A DNA stretch of 64,000 nt, taken from positions 62,001-126,000 of the forward strand of contig MPUH01000014.1 in NCBI GenBank assembly GCA_001970955.1, in the 5' to 3' direction. The notes beneath the pieces were generated by a model, which ran no database searches, was not told the origin of the DNA, and was given only the letters and a program-made list of their open reading frames with translations. The DNA comes from Stentor coeruleus. Its lineage: Eukaryota; Ciliophora; Heterotrichea; Heterotrichida; Stentoridae. Positions 43,446 to 52,639 of this stretch are shown piece by piece. Numbering within the stretch: the first letter of the stretch is position 1; every line of letters starts with the position of its first letter. The position numbers were made by a program, and so were the translations under genes.

Positions 43446-43498
43446 CCTAATTTCACTCAAATATAAATGGTAAAAATTTCCATATTTTTCCCCAAGGC

Positions 43499-43708
43499 TT
43501 ATAATAATAAAATGTACGAAATATTATTTGAGACTAAAAAATTATTCTTTTCGATCCCTAAAGCAGCAGTCCCCGATTCGCTGCTTGACCCAGTAATGTC
43601 ATTTTGATCTCGAATAGTCCTCATTAGTTCATAGCCAAAAGTGATGGCCATGATCCACACATACATGCGAGTTCTAAAAGGTTGCATAACAGCAAAGTTT
43701 ATGATCAT
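43499..43708 (-). CDS. Possible small membrane protein
   Basis: ATG at 43708 (MIINFAVMQPF), TAA at 43499; 69 residues. The segment from just before the ATG through ITFGYELM contains two hydrophobic stretches around a PFRTR turn, followed by a polar tail. It looks protein-like, but there is no recognised family, no supporting exon, and the base composition around it is richer in G+C than the neighbouring spacers. It lies between two + genes. Weak call. Confidence 0.25.
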   Translation of the reverse strand: MIINFAVMQPFRTRMYVWIMAITFGYELMRTIRDQNDITGSSSESGTAALGIEKNNFLVSNNISYILLL

Positions 43709-43874
43709 CAAAAATCCTAGTCTTGGGATTTTTAATAAAAGCCGTCAACCCTAGGTTTTATCCTAACATCATATTGACCAATACACAGATGACGTCACTA
43801 AAGTACTATGGGAATTTTTAACTCATAATGGCCACAGGATAACATCGTCCATAGCATGTTGGAAATAATCCTTT

Positions 43875-44117
43875 TCATGCTTGAGAATATGTTTTCTCCT
43901 TCTTTGATGAGTAAAGATAGGTCTTAAGATTGAGATCTATAATGATGACTGGAAAATCTTCAAAGTTTGAGGGGAAAATCATGTAAAATTGGTAAGGAGG
44001 TTCATATGATGAGCCTGCTTTTTCATTAAGATTTCTTCGATAACTTCGAAGATTGGTGAGAAAATTTTTTTTTGGTGAAAAATACATGCAAAAGTGAATG
44101 TTAGTAGGACCTGCCAT
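43875..44117 (-). CDS. Possible small basic protein
   Basis: 80 codons, ATG at 44117, TGA at the end. The product is basic and aromatic (KKNFLTNLRSYRRNLNEK, PPYQFYMIF). Its start lies five bases from the likely ATG of the + strand phosphatase at 44122, so both cannot have normal leaders unless this one uses the internal Met at 44087. No family was recognised. It may be a chance frame. Confidence 0.22.
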   Translation of the reverse strand: MAGPTNIHFCMYFSPKKNFLTNLRSYRRNLNEKAGSSYEPPYQFYMIFPSNFEDFPVIIIDLNLKTYLYSSKKEKTYSQA

Positions 44118-44121
44118 TATA

Positions 44122-45330
44122 ATGAAATTAGTGGTAGCTGTGATAGTGATTGCGTCAATAGTCGCAAGTAGTGACTCTCCAGTACAGGTTCATGTTGCTC
44201 TCGGGTCGAACCCTGGGACGATAACTTTTACATGGAATACCAGATATACTACTCCTACAACTTATGTAAGAATAGCATCTGGTTCGTCATGGTTGTATTA
44301 TCAAGGTACTTTTAGAAGTTTTAAGGATTCCAGTAACTCTTGGATAATCCATTCAGTAACTGTACAGCTTAATCCTGATACACGTTATCAGTATCAAGTT
44401 GGATGCCAAGTCAATGGCTTTAGTAGTTCACTTTCACTTTTAGTACCATCAGACCAAGCTCCAGCTAATTTCCTGCTTTTTGGTGATTTGTCAACAGCCC
44501 AAGATGGAGCTGATTCTTGGACTGATATGAATGATAATGCTAAAGATTACTTAATTCAAGCTATGATCCATGTTGGAGACCTTGCATATGATCTTTCAAG
44601 TAAATCCAGTACAGTTGGTGACGATTTCATGGCTACAATCCAACCAACAGCCCATTATGTACCATATATGATATGTGCAGGTAATCATGAAGCTTCAGAC
44701 AATTATTATAATTACCTTCAACGTTTTGACATGCCTAATAACAAGTTTTACTATACTTTTACTATAGGTTACGTTAGATTCTTAGCAATTCATACAGAAG
44801 CTTTCCTTTCTGAAACTGATATGCTTCCAACAATGATGTCTTATATAAAATCAGTCCTTAATCGTAATGATGAAGATAAAGCTGCTTATCCTTGGCTTAT
44901 AGTTTTTGGTCATAGACCTATGTATTGTTCTTCTAAAGCTAAAGCTGATGCTTGTGGTCCTGAAGCTGATGTTCTTAAACAGTATTTAGAACCTCTATTC
45001 ACAATATATGGAGTTGATTTATATATCAATGGCCATGTTCATAATTATCAACGTACAGCGCCAGTGTATCAAGGAATAGTAACATCAGGAAGTGCATATG
45101 GAGATGTTTATATGTACCCAAAAAGCCCTATTTATATAACAACAGGAGGACCAGGTTCTGATGATACAAATAGTAAAATTGATTGGACTGATGCTCCAGA
45201 TTGGCTAATAGCAGGAGAAGAAGATTTTACTTTCAGCATCCTCAATGTATACAATCAAACCCATCTTTATTGGGAGCAGCAAAAAACCAAAAACAATAAA
45301 ATCACTGACGCCTTTTGGGTGGTAAAATAA
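44122..45330 (+). CDS. Secreted purple acid phosphatase
   Basis: I choose the ATG at 44122 (MKLVVAVIVIASIVASSDS), which opens with a signal peptide; an upstream in-frame ATG at 44098 would add eight residues that weaken it. The product is 402 residues. After an N-terminal fibronectin-like domain (VHVALGSNPGTITFTWNT) comes the metallophosphatase domain with all metal-ligand motifs: FGDLS, GDLAYD (with the purple-enzyme Tyr), GNHE, FGHRP and INGHVHNYQR. Such enzymes hydrolyse phosphate esters at acid pH in lysosomes or outside the cell. It appears intact. Confidence 0.9.
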   Translation: MKLVVAVIVIASIVASSDSPVQVHVALGSNPGTITFTWNTRYTTPTTYVRIASGSSWLYYQGTFRSFKDSSNSWIIHSVTVQLNPDTRYQYQVGCQVNGFSSSLSLLVPSDQAPANFLLFGDLSTAQDGADSWTDMNDNAKDYLIQAMIHVGDLAYDLSSKSSTVGDDFMATIQPTAHYVPYMICAGNHEASDNYYNYLQRFDMPNNKFYYTFTIGYVRFLAIHTEAFLSETDMLPTMMSYIKSVLNRNDEDKAAYPWLIVFGHRPMYCSSKAKADACGPEADVLKQYLEPLFTIYGVDLYINGHVHNYQRTAPVYQGIVTSGSAYGDVYMYPKSPIYITTGGPGSDDTNSKIDWTDAPDWLIAGEEDFTFSILNVYNQTHLYWEQQKTKNNKITDAFWVVK

Positions 45331-45379
45331 TCTAATATTTTTTTAAAATATTAATTCCCTTTTTTTATTGTATATATTT

Positions 45380-46723
45380 ATGGAAATCAAAGACCAACTT
45401 ATTAGGGAATTTGCCAAAAGGGTTGATGACTTGAAGAAAAACTTTTTACAGATGGCTAAGACAATGATTGAAGAAGAAGAAAAAAAAAAGGGGGAGTATG
45501 TGGATGATAAGGTTGATGAAGAATTGGTTGAGGATAAAAAGAAAAGATCGAGAAGTCCATTGAATAAGAAATTGAAGAAGTTTAGGAAAATTCAAGAAGA
45601 TGATGATGAGAGTGAGGATGAATATGAATGGGTTGCTGAAGAAAAGATAGAGAAAAATATAGATTTGGATATGAAAATTGAAGATGGTAAGGAGGCTGGT
45701 GAAGGAAAGGATATGAGGAAAGGTGATGGTGTAGAGAAAAAAGTGGAGGAAAAATTGGGAAAAAACAAGCAGGGAACTGAAAAAAGTGTGAAAAAAGAAG
45801 AAGGAAATGCGCAAGGGCAGGATAGTGGCTTGGGATTTAGTAAAAAACTCAGTAGGCCAAGTCAGAGTTATGGAAAAAATGAGAGACCTGAAGATTTTAG
45901 TGTTAAGCTAAGTAGCAAAGACCAGGAAAAAACTCAAAGCGAAAATACCTCAAAAAAACCTGAAAACAAAGAACCTGTAGAACAACAAAAAACACTTGAA
46001 GAACATAAAGAAACATCTAGAATCGACGCAAAAAAAGATCATGAAGCCAAAATCTCTCAAAAAAAGCTTGAGCCAGATACAAAATCCCTAACAAAAAAGC
46101 CTGACTCTTTTATCCCACAAAAGTCCTCCGGGACCATAGAAAATACTTCAAAGTCTTTAAAAGAAGCACTTGATGAACTAAGCTATGCACCCTCTGACCG
46201 AGTTATTGAGATTCTTAACACTTTTACAAACTTCCTCGAAGACTCAGTAGACAAAGCCTTAGAAAACTTCGTCTCTCTTAGTGCAGGCAAGTTTCTAAAA
46301 AAATTGAGGGACTCAGAAAGAGCTAGTGACCTCAAAGATAAATACCAAGCCATCCTCAAACTTCTTCAAAAAAAAGCTAATGAAAAAGCATCAGAAAAAA
46401 AAATCGACAAATGGGAAAGCCTAGGAAAAAGCCTTATCGATGCTCAAACTCAAAAAAACGACTCTGAAATCTTAGCACTTATCAATAAAATCTTAGACTA
46501 TCTATTAGAAAAAATAAACCCGGCTGATATAAAAAATATAGGAAAAGTCACTGGAATCCTAGAAAATATATGCAAAGATACAAAAAATAGTAAGATTAGA
46601 AATCGGGGAGGTCTGGCGCTAAGTAAATTCAAAGAAAAAATCCCAAAGACTCAAAACCTTGATTCAACTATTAAACCACATATAGCTGATAGATTGAAAG
46701 GAATTATATCTAACATCAACTAA
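45380..46723 (+). CDS. Highly charged protein with helical C-terminal domain
   Basis: Start is ATG at 45380 (MEIKDQLIREF); the frame opens upstream only through a TTG. The product is 447 residues. Residues 1-35 are helical. Residues 36-260 are low-complexity, rich in Lys, Glu, Asp and Ser and certainly disordered, with an SPLNKKLKKF basic patch. The last 180 residues are helical and globular-looking (VIEILNTFTNFLEDSV, FLKKLRDSE, LKLLQKKA, KWESLGKSLI). The pattern recalls TFIIS N-terminal/LEDGF-like helical bundles in chromatin and transcription factors, but I cannot confirm it. Confidence 0.65.
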   Translation: MEIKDQLIREFAKRVDDLKKNFLQMAKTMIEEEEKKKGEYVDDKVDEELVEDKKKRSRSPLNKKLKKFRKIQEDDDESEDEYEWVAEEKIEKNIDLDMKIEDGKEAGEGKDMRKGDGVEKKVEEKLGKNKQGTEKSVKKEEGNAQGQDSGLGFSKKLSRPSQSYGKNERPEDFSVKLSSKDQEKTQSENTSKKPENKEPVEQQKTLEEHKETSRIDAKKDHEAKISQKKLEPDTKSLTKKPDSFIPQKSSGTIENTSKSLKEALDELSYAPSDRVIEILNTFTNFLEDSVDKALENFVSLSAGKFLKKLRDSERASDLKDKYQAILKLLQKKANEKASEKKIDKWESLGKSLIDAQTQKNDSEILALINKILDYLLEKINPADIKNIGKVTGILENICKDTKNSKIRNRGGLALSKFKEKIPKTQNLDSTIKPHIADRLKGIISNIN

Positions 46724-47000
46724 GGTAATAGTTTATTATTAACCATGCTTTATTTATTGGATTTAAAAAGTTAACTGGATTTAATCATAGATATTTCATC
46801 AAAATGCATATTGAATTATCAAGTTTATAATGTACAGGTTTGCTTAGAGAATATAAGTTTAAGTTTCTATTTGGAAAAAGTTTAGAGAAAAAACTGTATT
46901 TAGGTTTGTAGTTTATAAGATTTTATTTTCATTAAATTCAGTTTGCCAATCCTACAACTTTGCATATGATTATTAGAAAGTATTTTATTTGAATATTTCG

Positions 47001-47714
47001 TTACTTGTTATTTAAACCAAATCTTTTCATTGTAAACCTATTACTATCTCTAGCTTCTAATAAATCCTCACCTTCCATTATCATGATTTTCTTTTGCAAT
47101 TCGCTGATCATAATATGATTTTCTTCAGTTTCTTCAGTCAAAAACATAACCTTTTTCCTAAGTTCAAGATTTTCATCTTCTAGTTTTTGTATTTTTTCTT
47201 CATATTGTTTATGTTTATGATCCTTAAATTTTTTTTCAATTTTTTTCGCTTGTTTTGATATGTTAGGTTCAGGGGACTTTGGTAAATAAATCTTAGATGC
47301 AGATAATCTTTCAGGACTATAAAAATTTGATATTGTCTGTTGTTGACTTGTATAATCTTTACTTGAAAAAGCTCTTTTTCTTGATGCAAAAGTTGAGCGA
47401 ACATAGCTTGGGACAAGCTTTGAAGGGTGGAACGTACTATAAAAATTTTCGACGTTTTTAAGTATTCTAAGATAATCCTTTCCTAGTATTTTCTTTGTAT
47501 TTTCATAATCGATGGGCCTTTCAAGAAGATTTTGCAATTTTTCAATGAGTTTTTCAATTGAAGTTCTAAGTAAGTCAGCAACTTTATTTAGTTTGAATTT
47601 TAGAACACCTTCGATTTCATTATCGCTTTGTATTTTTTCTTGGTAGTTTTCAAGTTCGATTAATTCTTCTTGTAGCCCCTGCACCCAATCATTAACTTCG
47701 TTATTTTTTTCCAT
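47001..47714 (-). CDS. Coiled-coil protein
   Basis: 237 residues, complete (ATG at 47714, TAA). Residues 10-95 are helical with heptads (LQEELIELENYQEKI, LRTSIEKLIEKLQNLL). A Ser/Tyr/Arg-rich linker at about 95-160 includes SPER and SPEP sites. Residues about 160-220 form a second, strong coiled coil (QKLEDENLELRKKVMFLTEE ... ISELQKKIMIME). No family was recognised. A cytoskeletal role is only inferred. Confidence 0.65.
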   Translation of the reverse strand: MEKNNEVNDWVQGLQEELIELENYQEKIQSDNEIEGVLKFKLNKVADLLRTSIEKLIEKLQNLLERPIDYENTKKILGKDYLRILKNVENFYSTFHPSKLVPSYVRSTFASRKRAFSSKDYTSQQQTISNFYSPERLSASKIYLPKSPEPNISKQAKKIEKKFKDHKHKQYEEKIQKLEDENLELRKKVMFLTEETEENHIMISELQKKIMIMEGEDLLEARDSNRFTMKRFGLNNK

Positions 47715-49258
47715 TTACATATAAATACATTAGGCTTAGAAAATTATTTTATTTTTGGTTAGGAAAATTAGCATTTCTTTAGTTATTAAAAATTGTAAAT
47801 TATAGGAATTGTAATATTGAGTTCATTTTATCTTTTAGGTAACTTAAGAGTTTTTCTTTAACTTTTGTATCGATTTATCAATGATCCGCTTGAGTATTTG
47901 AAAGCTAAGGATATGTTTTTATTAACTTCGTTTGATTGATGATATGCTTTTGGGACTTTTTTAGTTTTTGTAATGCTCCTTATAATAAATACTAAGCAGA
48001 CAATTCTTGATTATTTTTAATAAAAATACAAATGCAGCTCTTGTATAATTAGCCTTTCATTAGTAATCAAAATGCTTATTAAAAGAAGTCTTATATTCAT
48101 TTTATAAAAAATATAGTAAAGTATTGTGATAATTTTGTAAAATTAACTAATTGAATAATGAAATCTAGGAATAAAAGCTGAAATACTCTTTGATTGTTGG
48201 GACATTTTCATATATTTCTCTCTATGAAGCTTGGTTTAAATATTTAGTATTGCAAGGTAGTTATGATGCTTAGAAAACTGTTTTGAATTCATTAAATTCT
48301 TGAGTATATATTGTTTGTATAATTTAATTGATGCTCATTTGCCTTTTTTAATATGAATTCTATACTTAATTTTAAAATATTGCCAAAGCTGAAATGCTTT
48401 AAGAGAATCCAGTATCATTGATTTTCAGCCTAGAAATCATCATTTTTTGTAAGTGGAAAAACTTATAGGGTTATACCTGGTTACAATATTTTCAGGAAAC
48501 CCTTACTTTATCTTTTATTCAGTCTGCTTCAGAGAATCAGGTGTAAAGAATATCAGTTTGCATCAGAATAACTTCACGGTTCGAGGTAGAAGTCTTTATT
48601 ACACCTATGGGAAATTAATGAGAGAACTTTTTTTGAATAAAGGGGTAAGAGTTTTGGAGATGGAATTGTAAAGAGGTGATTCAGGAAAGAGCAAAATTTT
48701 TTGAGAACATGCATATGTATAGACCGTAATAAGGTTTATATCTGATATAGCAGAACATTCAATAATAATTTCACATTATATGAAATTAATAGTAAGATTT
48801 CTCATAATATTTTCAAATAATCCACAAGAGATGCTAGGCTTTAATTAGCTATATGAACAATATGAACAATTAAAACTTTTGAATGATCTGTAATAAGTTC
48901 AACACCAAAATGACATCAACTTATCTATTGTATCAAGTTTAGATAAATCATAATCAAGAAGGACGACATTTACTTTTGTTAACTCTTCTTATATATTTTC
49001 ATCTATTTCTAAGCTTTTATATACCAGGTATAAACTACTATTACTTAGAAATTATTTTGGCAAAGCTCTAAAGGAATTTTTTAAAGTGGCTTCACATTAA
49101 ACTTTCCTATACATTATCTTTCACTTGCCACTTATGAATCTGAATATTTGCTGTGATATAATATCTTCTGTGTTAGATTTAGAGGAAGGTAATTCTGTTG
49201 AAACTCGATATTTATGCTATAAACACATTATCCAAATCTTCCCACAAATAATTATATA
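47715..49258. other. Gene-poor spacer, 1.5 kb
   Basis: AT-rich with no convincing gene. One 72-codon frame without an ATG start (48453-48671) has a richer, coding-like composition and reads ...FTVRGRSLYYTYGKLMREL... to a TAA. It may be a gene relic or chance. No RNA gene or repeat was recognised. Confidence 0.45.
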
Positions 49259-51271
49259 ATGGAGTCCGAGGATATTATTGAGACCTCACAAGTCATAAAA
49301 AAAATCCTCGACAACGTCAAATCTGCAGGTAAACTAATAATTCAATGCTCTCCTGACTTAGACACCAAAGTAAAATCAATAGCATCTTTAGCTGAATTCA
49401 TAGTCCAAGAAAGCTTAGAAAAAATTATCATATGCACTCATCATGCATTAACTGCAGACAGAATAACAAAGCAACTCAACAATCTTATAAATATTAAAGG
49501 TGTTTGCTTATCTTCTAAAAAAGCATATTGTTTAAAAAAACCTATGTGTTTTGGCACAGAAAGTGAAATCCAAGCCAAATGCCAAAACCACTGCGTACGA
49601 GGGAAATGTGAGTTCCGCCTTTCTACACCTCCTGAGATTTCAAAAATCTTATCCCTAACAGAAATCAAAACTTTTTGTGAAGACTCTGGAGTTTGCCCTT
49701 ATTATTATACACAATCACAAATCTCCTCATCAAAAATCATCATTTGCAGCCAAAGTTTTTTTTTCCGCAAAGGTATGAGTCTTTTATCAACTTTCTTACC
49801 TAAAAGCATTTTATTATTCGAAGATGCTTTCAATTTAGATACTTGCATTATAGACTATCTAAGTATAAATCTAAACTTAAAAATCCTCAGTTCAGCTCTT
49901 AGAGGATTAGAAGAACTGGGTGATAAAATCAAAGAGATTTTTGAACAGGATTTCGGGGATTACGAAAAATTTTATACAGACTGTAAAGAAGGGAAACTAA
50001 AAACATATGCTGATTCTGAGTATTTGATGAGAGATGTTGTTTGTAATGATGAAGTTTTATATACTCCTGTACCTGGGAATATCCGTAAACCATCCCATTT
50101 CCTAAAATGTATCAAGCAGATAATAGTGTATTTAAGAATGAGTCTAAGAGGTAAAGAAGCATCTATACAAAGTTCATATGGTTTTCTCTACAAACTCTGT
50201 TCCAACTTCTTCATCCGCATAGATTCTTTAAAATACGCCTCTTTACTCTTTGCTTCTTTATGCACTTTCACAAAAATCCCTCTTTCCGATAACCTCATGT
50301 CTCTAAATTTTGTTTGTGACTTCTGCTCATTATCCTCAATATACCCTGAACATTATAGTTTTATCTTTGAACCATACCCTGAATCTATAAAAATCCTCAA
50401 CCCCGTAATCCAACTTTCATATCAAAACCCAGGATTTTTCCTCAAAGATTTCTTAAACAAATCCTATTCATCAATTTTTTTCACTAGTTCCTGTATCCCT
50501 GAAAATATATATAAAACCCTTTTAGGCTTAGATTGTGAAATCTTAAACACAGGTTATAAACCAAATATTTGCCCTATGATTTTAACTAAAGGGTCAGATC
50601 AGCTTTTTTTAACAACAAAATTTGAAGAAAAAGCTGATGATGGGATTATGAGAAATTATGGTGAAGTTTTATTAGAATTAAGTGATGAAGTACCAGATGG
50701 GATTGTTGTATTTTTCCCTGAGTTTTCTGTATTAGAAAATTATATACTCAAATGGAATGAGAGTTTATTATTATTTCGGTTATTAGAGAAGAAATTAGTT
50801 TTTGTTGAAACTTTAGGAAATGAGTATAGAATCCTTAGAAGTTTTAATAGAGCGTGTGAATGTGGAAGAGGGGCTGTATTACTTGCTGTATGTCGAGGGA
50901 AAATTGCTAATGATTTGCATTTGTATTCAGAACATGTTAAGTGTAGTTTAACTTTTGGAGTCCCTCAAGCAAGTATTTTGAGTAGGGTTTTAAAATCACG
51001 ACTGGCTTATATGAAAGAACGTTTAGGTATTGATGAAAGTGAGTATTTAAATTTTGATGCTATGAGACAAGCGGTATTTTGTTTAAGTCAATCTATTAGA
51101 GGTAATGTGAAAAATGCGATTATAATTTTTGCTGATAAAAGATTTGATTCACAAGCTAAAAAAAATAAAATCCCTGAGTGGATATCTGGAGGATTTAAAA
51201 GCTATACAAATGTGTCAACTGATGTTGCTAGAAACTTGTCGTTTAAATTTTTGAAATATTCTCAGAGTTAA
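49259..51271 (+). CDS. XPD/Rad3-like protein with degraded helicase motifs (pseudo-helicase)
   Basis: 670 residues, complete, slightly shorter than XPD (about 760). Co-linear similarity to XPD/ERCC2 is clear: GVCLSSKKAYC, VCPYYYTQSQI, LLFEDAFNLDTCIIDYLSINL, VPGNIRKPSHFL, VPDGIVVFF, VFVET, ACECGRGAVLLAVCRGK, LTFGVP and FDAMRQAV ... SIRG ... IIIFADKRF. The four iron-sulfur cysteines are kept (C91, C108, C117, C146). The ATPase motifs are not: the Walker A site SGTGKT reads SPDLDTK (31-37), DEAH reads EDAF (188-191), and the motif VI Q-C-V-G-R-A-I-R-G reads F-C-L-S-Q-S-I-R-G. XPD is a TFIIH helicase. This copy should not hydrolyse ATP, but the long clean frame suggests it is still selected. Confidence 0.85.
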   Translation: MESEDIIETSQVIKKILDNVKSAGKLIIQCSPDLDTKVKSIASLAEFIVQESLEKIIICTHHALTADRITKQLNNLINIKGVCLSSKKAYCLKKPMCFGTESEIQAKCQNHCVRGKCEFRLSTPPEISKILSLTEIKTFCEDSGVCPYYYTQSQISSSKIIICSQSFFFRKGMSLLSTFLPKSILLFEDAFNLDTCIIDYLSINLNLKILSSALRGLEELGDKIKEIFEQDFGDYEKFYTDCKEGKLKTYADSEYLMRDVVCNDEVLYTPVPGNIRKPSHFLKCIKQIIVYLRMSLRGKEASIQSSYGFLYKLCSNFFIRIDSLKYASLLFASLCTFTKIPLSDNLMSLNFVCDFCSLSSIYPEHYSFIFEPYPESIKILNPVIQLSYQNPGFFLKDFLNKSYSSIFFTSSCIPENIYKTLLGLDCEILNTGYKPNICPMILTKGSDQLFLTTKFEEKADDGIMRNYGEVLLELSDEVPDGIVVFFPEFSVLENYILKWNESLLLFRLLEKKLVFVETLGNEYRILRSFNRACECGRGAVLLAVCRGKIANDLHLYSEHVKCSLTFGVPQASILSRVLKSRLAYMKERLGIDESEYLNFDAMRQAVFCLSQSIRGNVKNAIIIFADKRFDSQAKKNKIPEWISGGFKSYTNVSTDVARNLSFKFLKYSQS

Positions 51272-51898
51272 GTAGATTAAAAATAGCGTTATTTGAGAGG
51301 ATGAATGTTGTAAAGGATGATAAAGAGATTGATGAGGTTTGGATGATGAATTAGAATTTTGGATTATGATTTAGTGAAGGTAATTGTAGATTATGATGAA
51401 TATTGATATGAAGGTTTTAATTAGGGATTAGAGATGTGTTAGAGATAGGTTTTCAATTTTTACCCTGTGTAATAAATAAATCTTAAATCATCTGCCAAAA
51501 AGCTTCAAACTTGCTTTTATAGGTAGTTATATACTTTTGAATTTAAGAGCCCTTTAATACTTCAATCATTATAGTTTTTTCAAAATCCTATAAAAATGTA
51601 TATTTGGTATGCAGTTTCAAGGTAAATTTTTAGAAAAAATTACAGGATGCAAGAGATTATATTTTTGAACAATTCTTTTATAAACTGAACTAATGTAAAA
51701 GTTTTATTGATATAAACGATGAGACTACAAGATATGCTTTATTTTTACAGGTTTTATTGTGGATAATATGCAAATTTATAATTTTATAGTTTTGTAAACT
51801 CAAAGTTTATGCTTATTAACCAGGTAATTTTAATCAAAAAGCTACTAAAATAGGAATATTAAAAAACTTTTACTTGACTTTCTAAAACTTAAAATTAT
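51272..51898. other. Spacer between converging genes
   Basis: No gene is seen. 51272-51460 is G-rich on the + strand (3' flank of the XPD-like gene). The remainder is AT-rich. Confidence 0.55.
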
Positions 51899-52639
51899 TT
51901 AATGAAATTCAAAATCTTCCATAGGCGAATAATCAGGGAGTTTTCCTATGTAATCATTTTCCAACGAAGAATAAGATACTACATCACTATTTAAGTAATC
52001 CGTCTCAGTTTTCCATAAAACGTTTTCTTCATTTACTAAAAAGCATTCATACAGTTCACTTGTTTCTTCAATCATTAAAATATTTTCTATAATTTCCTCA
52101 TTTTTAATAGCATAACAATTTGCTATTTTCAATGCTTCTGATGAAAGAAACATTTTATCGAATGCTTCTTTTTTAACTCGTTTATCAGCAGTTAAAATAC
52201 TTCGAATTTCAGTATTGTTTAATATAGTAAAAGAACTGAAAATAATTTTCTCAATTTCGAGTTTGCTTCTGTTAAATTTTCTCAGATTTCTTCTAACAGT
52301 AGCATACATATAGTTCTTTATACTGTTTTCTGTACGTCCTGGGAGATGTTTAGCTATTTTTGACCACTGGTTTCCGTATTTGTTCAAACATTGTATTATT
52401 GTTGTAATGTCATGATCAGTGAATGGAGCTGCTTTTCCGTGCTGGCAAAGGTTATTGAACCACCGATCTCTGCATTGCTTTGGAGTCCTTTCAATGTTAA
52501 ACACCTTATTAAACTCATTAGAAATCATTGTCCAGTGTTTAGAGCCATATTGCTTCACTAAGCTTACAAGGATTTGGTCTTCCTAAATATAGTTTACTTC
52601 GTTCTTCCAGAGTTTTGCCTTTCTTTTATCACAATCCAT
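51899..52639 (-). CDS. Two-repeat Myb-like DNA-binding protein (copy A), two exons
   Basis: Exon 1 is 52598-52639 (MDCDKRKAKLWKNE), exon 2 is 51899-52582, joined over a 15-nt intron in the first Myb repeat; 241 residues. Repeat 1 reads LWKNE|EDQILVSLVKQYGSKHW then RTPKQCRDRWFNNL. Repeat 2 reads FTDHDITTIIQCLNKYGNQWSKIAKHLPGRTENSIKNY. This is an R2R3-type Myb arrangement that binds DNA in the nucleus. The C-terminal half is acidic, ends in an aromatic-acidic tail (PMEDFEFH), and may activate transcription. It is the most diverged of four paralogues here and the only one on the minus strand. Confidence 0.85.
52583..52597 (-). other. 15-nt intron (Myb copy A)
   Basis: GTAAACTATATTTAG on the minus strand, phase 0, at the same place in the Myb repeat as in the three + strand copies. 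It shows A at position 10. Here the intron has an in-frame stop, which proves that it must be removed. Confidence 0.9.

Noticed and set aside
43785-43800. TGACGTCA palindrome as a CRE-like regulatory site
   Set aside because: A single 8-bp match has no supporting context in this organism.
44200-44218. B-box-like sequence GGTCGAACCCTGGG
   Set aside because: It lies in frame inside the phosphatase coding region with no cloverleaf around it.
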